From: Clostridia bacterium
GTDB lineage: Bacteria > Bacillota > Clostridia > Oscillospirales > CAG-272
NCBI GenBank assembly: GCA_017397205.1
Contig: JAFQJX010000076.1
Span: 1 to 5,370, forward strand
Direction: 5' to 3'
DNA: 5,370 bases
Shown here: one piece after another, positions 1-4,276 of the stretch
Layout of the letters: each line of letters begins with the position of its first letter
Position numbering within the stretch: position 1 is the stretch's first letter
Program-made: the position numbers and the translations under genes
The notes under the pieces: generated by a model
Told to the model about the DNA's origin: nothing
The model's input: the letters and a program-made list of their open reading frames with translations, nothing else
Databases searched by the model: none

Positions 1-71
1 AAAAAGAACTGTGCGGTTTCGGGTGCGGCGTCAAGCACCTCGCCGATAATCATATCCTTGGTAACGACCAT
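1..71 (-). CDS. DUF1858 domain protein, 5' end only (runs off the window)
   Basis: Reading the minus strand from the ATG at 71-69 gives 23 residues, beginning MVVTKDMIIGEVLDAAPET and ending QFF at the window edge. This fits the N-terminus of DUF1858 / hybrid-cluster-protein-associated disulfide domain proteins, which start M-[IV]-TKDM-x-I-x-EVL followed by a PE-rich turn. These are small proteins that usually continue into a Cys-x-x-Cys motif, which here would lie outside the window. A redox role is proposed for the family but is not firmly established. The start is well constrained: reading upstream in frame there is no ATG, GTG or TTG before the stop at 119-117. The ATG at 53-51 is a less likely alternative, because it would remove the conserved TKDM. 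The gene is transcribed divergently from prfB with its own promoter. The family call rests on a short stretch, so it is probable rather than certain. Confidence 0.72.
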   Translation of the reverse strand, partial: MVVTKDMIIGEVLDAAPETAQFF

Positions 72-78
72 ATTCGTT

Positions 79-103
79 GCGGAGAAGCTCTCCGCGCTCC
101 TTT
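79..103 (-). promoter_or_regulatory. Shine-Dalgarno separated from the start codon by a hairpin
   Basis: On the minus strand the only good Shine-Dalgarno, AAAGGAG (103-97), lies 25 nt from the ATG at 71, too far for normal initiation. Between them is a perfect 7-bp hairpin, GCGGAGA-GCT-TCTCCGC (95-79). If it folds, only one base before it and seven after it remain unpaired, giving an effective spacing of about 8 nt. The sequence facts are direct; the idea that the hairpin brings the two sites together is inference. Confidence 0.5.
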
Positions 104-118
104 CATATTTCTTAGTTT

Positions 119-147
119 ATTATATCTCTCATTCTTTCCATTGTCAA
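119..147 (-). promoter_or_regulatory. Consensus sigma-A promoter of the DUF1858 gene
   Basis: On the minus strand TTGACA (147-142) and TATAAT (124-119) are both exact consensus hexamers with a 17-nt spacer. Transcription should start near 112, giving a leader of about 40 nt that contains the Shine-Dalgarno and hairpin. A perfect match in both boxes with ideal spacing suggests strong, largely constitutive expression. The inverted-repeat element begins 18 bp upstream of the -35 box. Confidence 0.85.
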
Positions 148-165
148 GGTGATTTAGTCGGCGGC

Positions 166-444
166 ATAGCCGAAGGGAGCCGAGCTCACAAGGTTTTTGA
201 CGGCAAATATCCGTATATGCTGCAGAAAAAATGCTCGCAAGATCTTATATTGCTTCGTATTTTTTCTTTGCCTCTCCAGAATATTTGCTCGCCGAAAACT
301 GCGCAGAACCCTGCGGCGAATGATTTTTCGATAGATTTTGACGAAGAGAGCCGCAAAAAGGTAGGCACCTTTCAGGCCGACCAGCGGCAAAGGATGCGAA
401 AAAGCACCGCTCGAGGGCTTGTGAGCTCGGCTCCCTTCGGCTAT
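166..444. repeat. 279-bp element with perfect 27-bp terminal inverted repeats (MITE-like or structured)
   Basis: Positions 166-192 (beginning ATAGCCGAAGGGAGCC, ending CTCACAAG) are the exact reverse complement of 418-444, with 225 bp between the arms. The match ends abruptly at both ends. The core is AT-richer than the neighbouring genes and holds its own short inverted repeats, for example CGCAG-AACC-CTGCG (302-315). No convincing gene lies inside: the open frames run through the arms and lack a proper ribosome site. The element sits between the divergent promoters of the DUF1858 gene and prfB and leaves both intact. Size, perfect terminal repeats and lack of coding capacity suggest a miniature non-autonomous mobile element; a transcribed structured RNA is the alternative. 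No clean target-site duplication is visible, although ATAGCC occurs both at 166-171 and at 451-456. The inverted repeat is certain; its nature is not. Confidence 0.8.
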
Positions 445-465
445 ACAAAAATAGCCCGTGAGCTC

Positions 466-494
466 TTTACAAGACGGGAAAAATATGGTATGAT
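466..494 (+). promoter_or_regulatory. Probable sigma-A promoter of prfB (extended -10)
   Basis: TTTACA (466-471, five of six consensus bases) and TATGAT (489-494, five of six) are separated by 17 nt. A TGG immediately before the -10 box makes an extended -10. The predicted start is near 501, giving a leader of about 70 nt to the TTG start of prfB. The leader carries only a weak 5-bp stem (GTGCC 513-517 / GGCAC 528-532). The rest of 445-571 shows nothing else I can support. Confidence 0.7.
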
Positions 495-571
495 AAGCGC
501 GTAAAAGTGTGCGTGCCCGACTATGCAGGCACAAAACCGTCTAAACTACTTGCGAAAGGCAGGAGAACACA

Positions 572-1684
572 TTGATTATTGCACTTGAGGAGGCAAAGCG
601 CCGCCTTGCTTCCCTGGAGGAGTCCGTCCGTCAGCTGCGGGATGCGCTTCATATTGAGGCGCTGACCGAGGAGGCAATGGAGCTGGAGGCAAAAACCTAC
701 GCCCCCGATTTCTGGGGGGACCAGGAAACGTCTGGCAAAATACTGCAAACGCTCAAGCAGACCAAGGAAACGATTGAAAATTACGAGAATCTCGTTGCCC
801 GCTACGAGGATACCTCTCTGCTCATTGAAATGGCGATTGAGGAAAATGACGAAAGCTCCGTGGACGAGGTCCGCCGCGAGGTGGAGTTCATTGAAAAGGA
901 GTGTGAGCGGCTGCGTCTGGGGACGCTTCTGACGGGAGAATACGACCGCAACAACGCCATTTTGTCCTTCCACCCGGGCGCGGGCGGCACCGAGGCGCAG
1001 GATTGGGCGTCCATGCTGTACCGTATGTACTGCCGTTGGGGTGAGGCACACGGCTACAATGTTAAGCTCATTGATTGGCTGGACGGTGACGAGGCGGGGC
1101 TGAAGAGCGCCACCCTGATGATTGAGGGCCCCTGGGCGTACGGTTACCTGAAAAGCGAAAACGGCGTACACCGCCTGGTGCGAATCTCCCCCTTTGACGC
1201 GTCGGGGCGCAGACAGACCTCCTTTGCGTCGGTTGAGGTCATGCCCGAGTTTGAGGACGACAACACCATCGAAATTCGCCCCGAGGACCTGGAAATCACC
1301 GCGCACCGCTCCAGCGGCGCAGGCGGTCAGCACATCAACAAGACGGACTCTGCCATTCGTATCGTTCACCTGCCGACGGGCATCGTCGTCGGCTGCCAGA
1401 CGGAGCGCAGCCAGCTCCAGAACAAGGAAACGGCAATGAAGATGCTGCGTTCCAAGCTGATGGAGATTAAAATGCGGGAGCACCTGGATAAGGTCAGCGA
1501 CATTCAGGGCGTCAAGAATAACATTGAATGGGGCTCGCAAATCCGCTCCTACGTGTTCATGCCCTACACCCTTGCCAAGGATACCCGTACGGGATACGAA
1601 AACGGCAACATTCAGGCGGTGATGGACGGAGATATCGACGGCTTTATCAACGCCTATCTCACCATGAACGCCAAAAAGCAATAA
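572..1684 (+). CDS. prfB: Peptide chain release factor 2 (RF2)
   Basis: RF2 reads UGA and UAA stop codons in the ribosomal A site and triggers hydrolysis of the finished peptide in the cytoplasm. The 370-residue protein is the usual family length. It has an N-terminal helical domain, the stop-codon-reading tripeptide SPF at residues 206-208 (RF1 would have a PxT motif), and the catalytic GGQ at 251-253 within SSGAGGQHINKT. The sequence WASMLYRMY and the C-terminal WGSQIRSYV are also typical. The start is TTG at 572, preceded by AGGAGA (561-566) at 5 nt spacing; the N-terminus MIIALEEAKRR aligns with other RF2 starts. Most RF2 genes carry an in-frame UGA after a CUU near codon 25 and need a +1 frameshift that autoregulates synthesis. 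Here codons 26-27 are CTT CAT and the frame is continuous, so that control is absent. The gene is followed after 22 nt by a small membrane-protein gene. Confidence 0.97.
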   Translation: MIIALEEAKRRLASLEESVRQLRDALHIEALTEEAMELEAKTYAPDFWGDQETSGKILQTLKQTKETIENYENLVARYEDTSLLIEMAIEENDESSVDEVRREVEFIEKECERLRLGTLLTGEYDRNNAILSFHPGAGGTEAQDWASMLYRMYCRWGEAHGYNVKLIDWLDGDEAGLKSATLMIEGPWAYGYLKSENGVHRLVRISPFDASGRRQTSFASVEVMPEFEDDNTIEIRPEDLEITAHRSSGAGGQHINKTDSAIRIVHLPTGIVVGCQTERSQLQNKETAMKMLRSKLMEIKMREHLDKVSDIQGVKNNIEWGSQIRSYVFMPYTLAKDTRTGYENGNIQAVMDGDIDGFINAYLTMNAKKQ

Positions 1685-1692
1685 AAAGCAAT
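1673..1692 (+). repeat. 10-bp perfect tandem duplication spanning the prfB stop codon
   Basis: AAAAAGCAAT occurs at 1673-1682 and again at 1683-1692. The first copy holds the last codons of prfB and the first base of its TAA stop (1682-1684); the second lies between the stop and the ribosome site of the next gene. It looks like a small slippage duplication that left the prfB product unchanged. Confidence 0.9.
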
Positions 1693-1706
1693 AAGGAGAG
1701 CACGCC

Positions 1707-1985
1707 ATGAAGAAAACCAAGGTGACCGTCGCCGTTGCACTTCTGGTGCAGGCGGTGACCCTGTTCGTGCTGTTTATTCTGCAGGCGGCGCGCCGCCGCA
1801 GTCTTGCAGAGGCATTTCTTGCCGTTTCCGCCTTTGCCGCGGCGGGCGGCGGATACCTCATCTGGCAGACCCGTGAGGAGGCGCGTGAGGAAAAGGAGGC
1901 CCTGCGCCTTGCACGCGAGGCAGAGGAGGGGGCACCCTACGAGATTCCCGTGGATGCCAGCGCCACCGAAAAGGAATTTGAATAA
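1707..1985 (+). CDS. Small two-helix membrane protein of unknown function
   Basis: I do not recognise a family for this 92-residue protein. Two hydrophobic segments can be seen, about residues 6-26 (VTVAVALLVQAVTLFVLFIL) and 33-53, joined by a short loop with three arginines (29-31). After the second segment comes a strongly charged stretch (about 56-74, rich in Glu and Arg) that should be helical, then an acidic tail ending EKEFE. Positive charge at both the N-terminus and the loop leaves the orientation undecided. The start is well supported: AAGGAGAG (1693-1700) lies just upstream of the ATG. The gene begins 22 nt after prfB with no promoter or terminator between them, and is followed by a strong terminator, so it is probably co-transcribed with prfB. 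Reality as a gene is likely given the ribosome site, membrane pattern and terminator placement; the function is unknown. Confidence 0.75.
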   Translation: MKKTKVTVAVALLVQAVTLFVLFILQAARRRSLAEAFLAVSAFAAAGGGYLIWQTREEAREEKEALRLAREAEEGAPYEIPVDASATEKEFE

Positions 1986-2042
1986 TTCCCATATTCCCCG
2001 AAAAGGACACTTCAAAAAAATCACGCGGAACAAGTTCCCCCA

Positions 2043-2081
2043 AAACGGGCAAGCGCCACGGCGCTTGCCCGTTTCTTTTTT
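2043..2081 (+). terminator. Strong intrinsic terminator of the prfB transcript
   Basis: A near-perfect hairpin pairs AAACGGGCAAGCGCC (2043-2057) with GGCGCTTGCCCGTTT (2060-2074); in practice about a 14-bp stem closes a small CACG loop. It is followed by C and six T residues (2076-2081). It lies 58 nt after the stop of the small membrane-protein gene and closes that transcription unit. On the other strand the T-tract is only four long, so termination there would be weaker. Confidence 0.93.
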
Positions 2082-2101
2082 GTTTGTTTTCTGCCGTTTG
2101 C

Positions 2102-2127
2102 TTTTCGCTTCGTTTTTTCGCTTCGTT
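2102..2127 (+). repeat. 13-bp perfect tandem repeat in the gap before spoIIA
   Basis: TTTTCGCTTCGTT occurs twice back to back (2102-2114 and 2115-2127) in a T-rich stretch after the prfB-unit terminator. No gene is supported in 1986-2266. Apart from this repeat, the gap holds the terminator, the palindrome GCCGCGGC near 2132 and the spoIIA promoter. The repeat has no evident role and may be slippage. Confidence 0.85.
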
Positions 2128-2203
2128 CCTTTGCCGCGGCGGGGGATTTTTGGAGCAGCGCAAGGGCAGGGAAAAATTGTTTTTTCTTTTTGGGGCAGAC
2201 AAT

Positions 2204-2236
2204 CTGACAAAATCCGCGCGGCGGGGGGCATATAAT
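2204..2236 (+). promoter_or_regulatory. Candidate spoIIA promoter, sigma-A type with long spacer and Spo0A-box-like site
   Basis: An exact TATAAT (2231-2236) lies about 30 nt before spoIIAA. The best -35 is CTGACA (2204-2209, five of six), separated by 21 nt instead of 17. TCTGACAAA (2203-2211) matches the inverted Spo0A box TTYGACAAA at eight of nine positions, and TGACAAAA recurs at 2242-2249. The Bacillus subtilis spoIIG and spoIIE promoters have this layout (spacers of about 22 and 21 bp, activated by phosphorylated Spo0A). No sigma-H-type promoter of the Bacillus spoIIA kind is apparent. The Spo0A control is inferred. Confidence 0.6.
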
Positions 2237-2266
2237 AGGGGTGACAAAACAAAAAAAGGAGACGTC

Positions 2267-2605
2267 ATGGTAGGAGAAACTGCATTTTTGAAAAGCCGCT
2301 GTGTGGACGGGGTGCTGGAAATTGCCCTGTTCGGGGAAATTGACCATCACAGCGCAAGAGGCATACGGGAGCAGATGGACACGCTGCTGTTTATGAACCG
2401 CCCCCGCCTGTTTCTTTTGTCCCTGGAGCATATTACCTTTATGGATTCCAGCGGGCTGGGGCTGATACTCGGTCGGCTGAACGTGGCGCGGGAGCTGGAC
2501 TGCGAGATGCGCCTTTGTCACCTGACGGACAGAATACAGAAAATACTTTCCCTTTCCGGCGCTTCGCGCCTGCGGGGGCTTGTCATTGAGGAGGAAACAG
2601 TATGA
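2267..2605 (+). CDS. spoIIAA: Anti-sigma F factor antagonist SpoIIAA
   Basis: SpoIIAA is a STAS-domain protein of the forespore cytoplasm. When unphosphorylated it binds SpoIIAB and frees sigma-F; SpoIIAB phosphorylates it, and SpoIIE removes the phosphate. The product has 112 residues (B. subtilis: 117). It carries GEIDHHSA at residues 23-30 and the hallmark FMDSSGLGLILGR at 58-70, nearly identical to the B. subtilis protein. The phosphorylated serine should be Ser61, directly after Asp60. The ATG at 2267 is preceded by AAAAAAAGGAG (2251-2261) at 5 nt spacing. The open frame continues upstream to about 2084, but that part overlaps the promoter and has no family similarity. It is the first gene of the operon; its TGA overlaps the ATG of spoIIAB as ATGA (2602-2605), implying translational coupling. 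No dacF precedes it, unlike in Bacillus. Confidence 0.97.
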   Translation: MVGETAFLKSRCVDGVLEIALFGEIDHHSARGIREQMDTLLFMNRPRLFLLSLEHITFMDSSGLGLILGRLNVARELDCEMRLCHLTDRIQKILSLSGASRLRGLVIEEETV

Positions 2606-3045
2606 AGCGCGCGTATTTCAATACCATGAAGCTGGCGCTGCCGGCAATCAGCGAAAACGAACGCATGGCGAGGAGTCTGGTCTGCGCCATGGTGTCCACC
2701 CTGAACCCCACGGTGGCAGAGCTGGGGGATATCCGCTGTGCTCTGTCGGAGGCGGTGACCAACGCCATCGTGCACGGCTACGGCTCGCCCCAGAGCGTGG
2801 ACGGTTGCCTCGTTTACATAGCGGTAACGCTGTACGCAGACCGCACCCTTAAAATCACCGTCCGCGACCACGGCTGCGGCATTCCCGACGTGGCGGCGGC
2901 AAGAGAGCCCCTCTTTACCACCGACGATACGGGCGACCGAAGCGGTATGGGCTTTTCGGTGATGGAGGCATTCTGCGACCGCGTGGAGGTATCCTCTCGG
3001 GTGGGGGCGAGGACCAAGGTCACCCTATACAAAGCCCTCTCCTGA
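2602..3045 (+). CDS. spoIIAB: Anti-sigma F factor / serine kinase SpoIIAB
   Basis: SpoIIAB holds sigma-F inactive before septation and phosphorylates SpoIIAA on serine, using ATP. The 147-residue product (B. subtilis: 146) is a GHKL-family kinase. The N-box SEAVTNAIVHGY (49-60) has the presumed catalytic Glu50 and Mg-binding Asn54; the G1 box is DHGCGI (89-94); the G2 box RSGMGFSVME (113-122) is followed by a final G-x-x-T near 135-138. Arg24, in the context NERMAR, corresponds to the partner-contacting Arg20 of the B. subtilis protein. REPLFTT (101-107) matches the family's ATP-lid region. The start overlaps the spoIIAA stop and is served by AGGAGG (2589-2594) at 7 nt spacing. All key residues appear to be present. 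Confidence 0.97.
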   Translation: MKRAYFNTMKLALPAISENERMARSLVCAMVSTLNPTVAELGDIRCALSEAVTNAIVHGYGSPQSVDGCLVYIAVTLYADRTLKITVRDHGCGIPDVAAAREPLFTTDDTGDRSGMGFSVMEAFCDRVEVSSRVGARTKVTLYKALS

Positions 3046-3062
3046 CCGCCGAAGGGCAAGGT

Positions 3063-3788
3063 ATGGAACAGGCAGGAAAGTTCAGCGAAAACACCACGCT
3101 TTTAGAAAAATCTCTTGCAGGGGACGAGCGCGCAACGGAGCAGCTGCTCATCAACAACACCCCCCTCGTGCGGAGCATTGCCACCCGCTTTGTCGGCAGG
3201 GGGACGGACTTGGAGGACCTGATGCAAATCGGGTGCCTTGGGCTTGTCAAGGCAATCCGCACCTTCGACCCTGCGCGGGGCTGCGCGTTTTCTACCTACG
3301 CCGTTCCGCTCATTTTCGGTGAAATTCGCCGCCATCTGAGGGATGACGGCTTTCTCAAGGTGTCGCGCACGCAAAAGCGCCTTGCCGCCCGCCTGTGTGC
3401 CGAAAAGGAGGCGATGACAAAGGAGGGGCTGGAGCCAAGGGTGGAGGAGCTTGCCGCGCGGTGCGGCGTCAGCCGCGAGGAGGCGGTCTTTGCCCTGGAT
3501 GCCGTCGCGCCCGTGCGGTCGCTCTCCGAAACGCTTTGGGGCGACGAGGACAGCCCGACGCTGGACGATGCCCTCTCCGACCCCGACGAGGAGGAGCGCA
3601 CCTTTGACCGCCTTGCGCTCTCCATGTCCATTGATAAGCTGCCGCCCCTGAGGCGGAAAATTATTCTCCTCCGCTACTACCGCGACCTCTCCCAGCAGCA
3701 GACGGCGGACCTGCTTGGGCTCACCCAGGTCAAGGTGTCGCGGGAGGAAAAACGCATCCTCGCGTTTTTGCGCGAGGAAATGACCTGA
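3063..3788 (+). CDS. sigF: Sporulation sigma factor F
   Basis: Sigma-F (SpoIIAC) is the first forespore-specific RNA polymerase sigma factor, kept silent by SpoIIAB until SpoIIAA releases it after asymmetric division. The protein has 241 residues (B. subtilis: 255). Region 2.2 is DLMQIGCLGLVKAIRTFD (52-69). Regions 2.3-2.4 are FSTYAVPLIFGEIRRHLRDD (76-95) followed by KVSR. Region 3 is a variable linker helix set, and region 4 has a helix-turn-helix LSQQQTADLLGLTQVKVSR (209-227). Sigma-G is close in sequence, but the position directly after spoIIAB marks this as sigma-F. The ATG at 3063 is 17 nt after the spoIIAB stop. Its ribosome site is only moderate (GAAGGG, 3051-3056), perhaps limiting sigma-F relative to its inhibitor; that is inference. 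A terminator follows directly. Confidence 0.96.
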   Translation: MEQAGKFSENTTLLEKSLAGDERATEQLLINNTPLVRSIATRFVGRGTDLEDLMQIGCLGLVKAIRTFDPARGCAFSTYAVPLIFGEIRRHLRDDGFLKVSRTQKRLAARLCAEKEAMTKEGLEPRVEELAARCGVSREEAVFALDAVAPVRSLSETLWGDEDSPTLDDALSDPDEEERTFDRLALSMSIDKLPPLRRKIILLRYYRDLSQQQTADLLGLTQVKVSREEKRILAFLREEMT

Positions 3789-3789
3789 C

Positions 3790-3824
3790 GGGCGCCCTAT
3801 GGGCGCCCCGCTTTCTTGTTTTTT
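3790..3824 (+). terminator. Intrinsic terminator of the spoIIA operon
   Basis: GGGCGCCC (3790-3797), a TAT loop and GGGCGCCC (3801-3808) form an 8-bp GC-only stem beginning two bases after the sigF stop. A T-rich tract follows (3812-3824, ending in six T residues). The tract starts a few bases after the stem and is interrupted, so some read-through toward groESL is possible. Confidence 0.85.
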
Positions 3825-3828
3825 CAGG

Positions 3829-3847
3829 TGTTAACAAATTGTGAACA
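3829..3847. promoter_or_regulatory. Weak operator-like repeat upstream of the groE promoter
   Basis: TGTTAAC (3829-3835) and GTGAACA (3841-3847) form an imperfect inverted repeat with one mispair and a 5-nt centre. Read another way, TGTTAAC and TGTGAAC (3840-3846) are direct repeats one helical turn (11 nt) apart. The site lies about 25 bp upstream of the groE -35 box in AT-rich DNA. It might bind a regulator, but no known site is matched well. Confidence 0.2.
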
Positions 3848-3871
3848 TTTGGCAAAGATTTACTTTTTCCC

Positions 3872-3900
3872 TTGACTATATTCGCGCATGAGTGTACAAT
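3872..3900 (+). promoter_or_regulatory. groESL promoter (sigma-A)
   Basis: TTGACT (3872-3877, five of six) and TACAAT (3895-3900, five of six) are separated by 17 nt. Transcription should begin near 3906-3908, inside the CIRCE operator, so HrcA bound there would block initiation. The leader is about 73 nt. Confidence 0.92.
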
Positions 3901-3903
3901 GAA

Positions 3904-3930
3904 TTAGCACTCAAAAGCAGAGAGTGCTAA
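3904..3930 (+). promoter_or_regulatory. CIRCE operator (HrcA binding site)
   Basis: TTAGCACTC (3904-3912), a 9-nt spacer and GAGTGCTAA (3922-3930) match the CIRCE consensus exactly in both arms. The HrcA repressor binds this element and is released when GroEL is titrated by unfolded protein, so the operon should be heat-inducible. hrcA itself is not in the window. Confidence 0.98.
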
Positions 3931-3942
3931 AATTGCATATCT

Positions 3943-3958
3943 GATACCGAAAGGTATC
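3943..3958 (+). other. GNRA-loop hairpin in the groES leader
   Basis: GATACC (3943-3948), loop GAAA (3949-3952) and GGTATC (3953-3958) make a perfect 6-bp stem closed by a stable GNRA tetraloop. It lies 6 nt before the AAAGGA ribosome site (3965-3970) of groES. It could stabilise the mRNA or keep the ribosome site open; it has no T-tract, so it is not a terminator. The function is inferred. Confidence 0.6.
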
Positions 3959-3979
3959 CTTCAGAAAGGAATGATAGAG

Positions 3980-4264
3980 ATGAAACTGAAACCCTTGGGC
4001 GACCGCGTGGTCGTCAAGATGACAGAGGTTGAGGAAACCACCAAGTCCGGCATTCTCCTGACCGGCTCTGCAAAGGAAAAGCCCGAGGTGGCTGAGGTCG
4101 TTGCAGTAGGTCCCGGCGGCATGGTGGACGGAAAAGAGGTTGTCATGGTCGTTGCCCCCGGCGACAAGGTGATTACCAGCAAATACACGGGCACCACCGT
4201 CAAGTGTGACGGGGTGGAATATACCATCGTACGCCAGAGCGACGTGCTGGCAATTGTAGAATAA
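3980..4264 (+). CDS. groES: Co-chaperonin GroES (Hsp10)
   Basis: GroES forms the heptameric lid on the GroEL folding chamber in the cytoplasm. The product is 94 residues, the usual length, starting MKLKPLGDRVVVK. The mobile loop that contacts GroEL spans about residues 16-34 and has the key SGILL segment at 23-27. The motif VGPGG and the C-terminal end VLAIVE are also typical. I start it at ATG 3980: AAAGGA (3965-3970) is then 9 nt away and the N-terminus is canonical. The upstream in-frame ATG at 3971 directly abuts the ribosome site and would add MIE. It is the first gene of a CIRCE-controlled operon, with groEL 12 nt downstream. Confidence 0.97.
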   Translation: MKLKPLGDRVVVKMTEVEETTKSGILLTGSAKEKPEVAEVVAVGPGGMVDGKEVVMVVAPGDKVITSKYTGTTVKCDGVEYTIVRQSDVLAIVE

Positions 4265-4276
4265 GGAGAAAACGAA

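Noticed and set aside
445..478. Minus-strand terminator (CCCGT/ACGGG stem followed by CTATTTTTG)
   Set aside because: The stem is only 5 bp with a 14-nt loop, and there is no minus-strand gene upstream for it to serve.
154..534. Minus-strand open frame of 126 codons, and a plus-strand one at 58-504, across the inverted-repeat element
   Set aside because: Both run through the repeat arms and across promoter sequence; neither has a ribosome site, and the low-complexity basic product resembles no family I know.
521..1861. Long open frame on the minus strand (446 codons) opposite prfB
   Set aside because: It is antisense to an unmistakable prfB, has no ribosome site or recognisable domain, and is a typical consequence of GC-rich codon use.
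2165..2205. Possible sigma-H promoter (GCAGGGAAA) before spoIIA
   Set aside because: The -35-like match is fair, but there is no GAAT-type -10 at the required spacing.
2084..2266. Upstream in-frame extension of spoIIAA
   Set aside because: The extension has no SpoIIAA similarity and includes the -10 box; the ATG at 2267 has an ideal ribosome site and gives the family's normal length.
1659..2268. Several overlapping open frames on both strands around the prfB-unit terminator
   Set aside because: They read through the terminator hairpin and the small membrane-protein gene and lack ribosome sites.
3971..3979. Alternative groES start adding three residues
   Set aside because: The AAAGGA ribosome site abuts this ATG with no spacing; the ATG at 3980 gives both the correct spacing and the canonical N-terminus.
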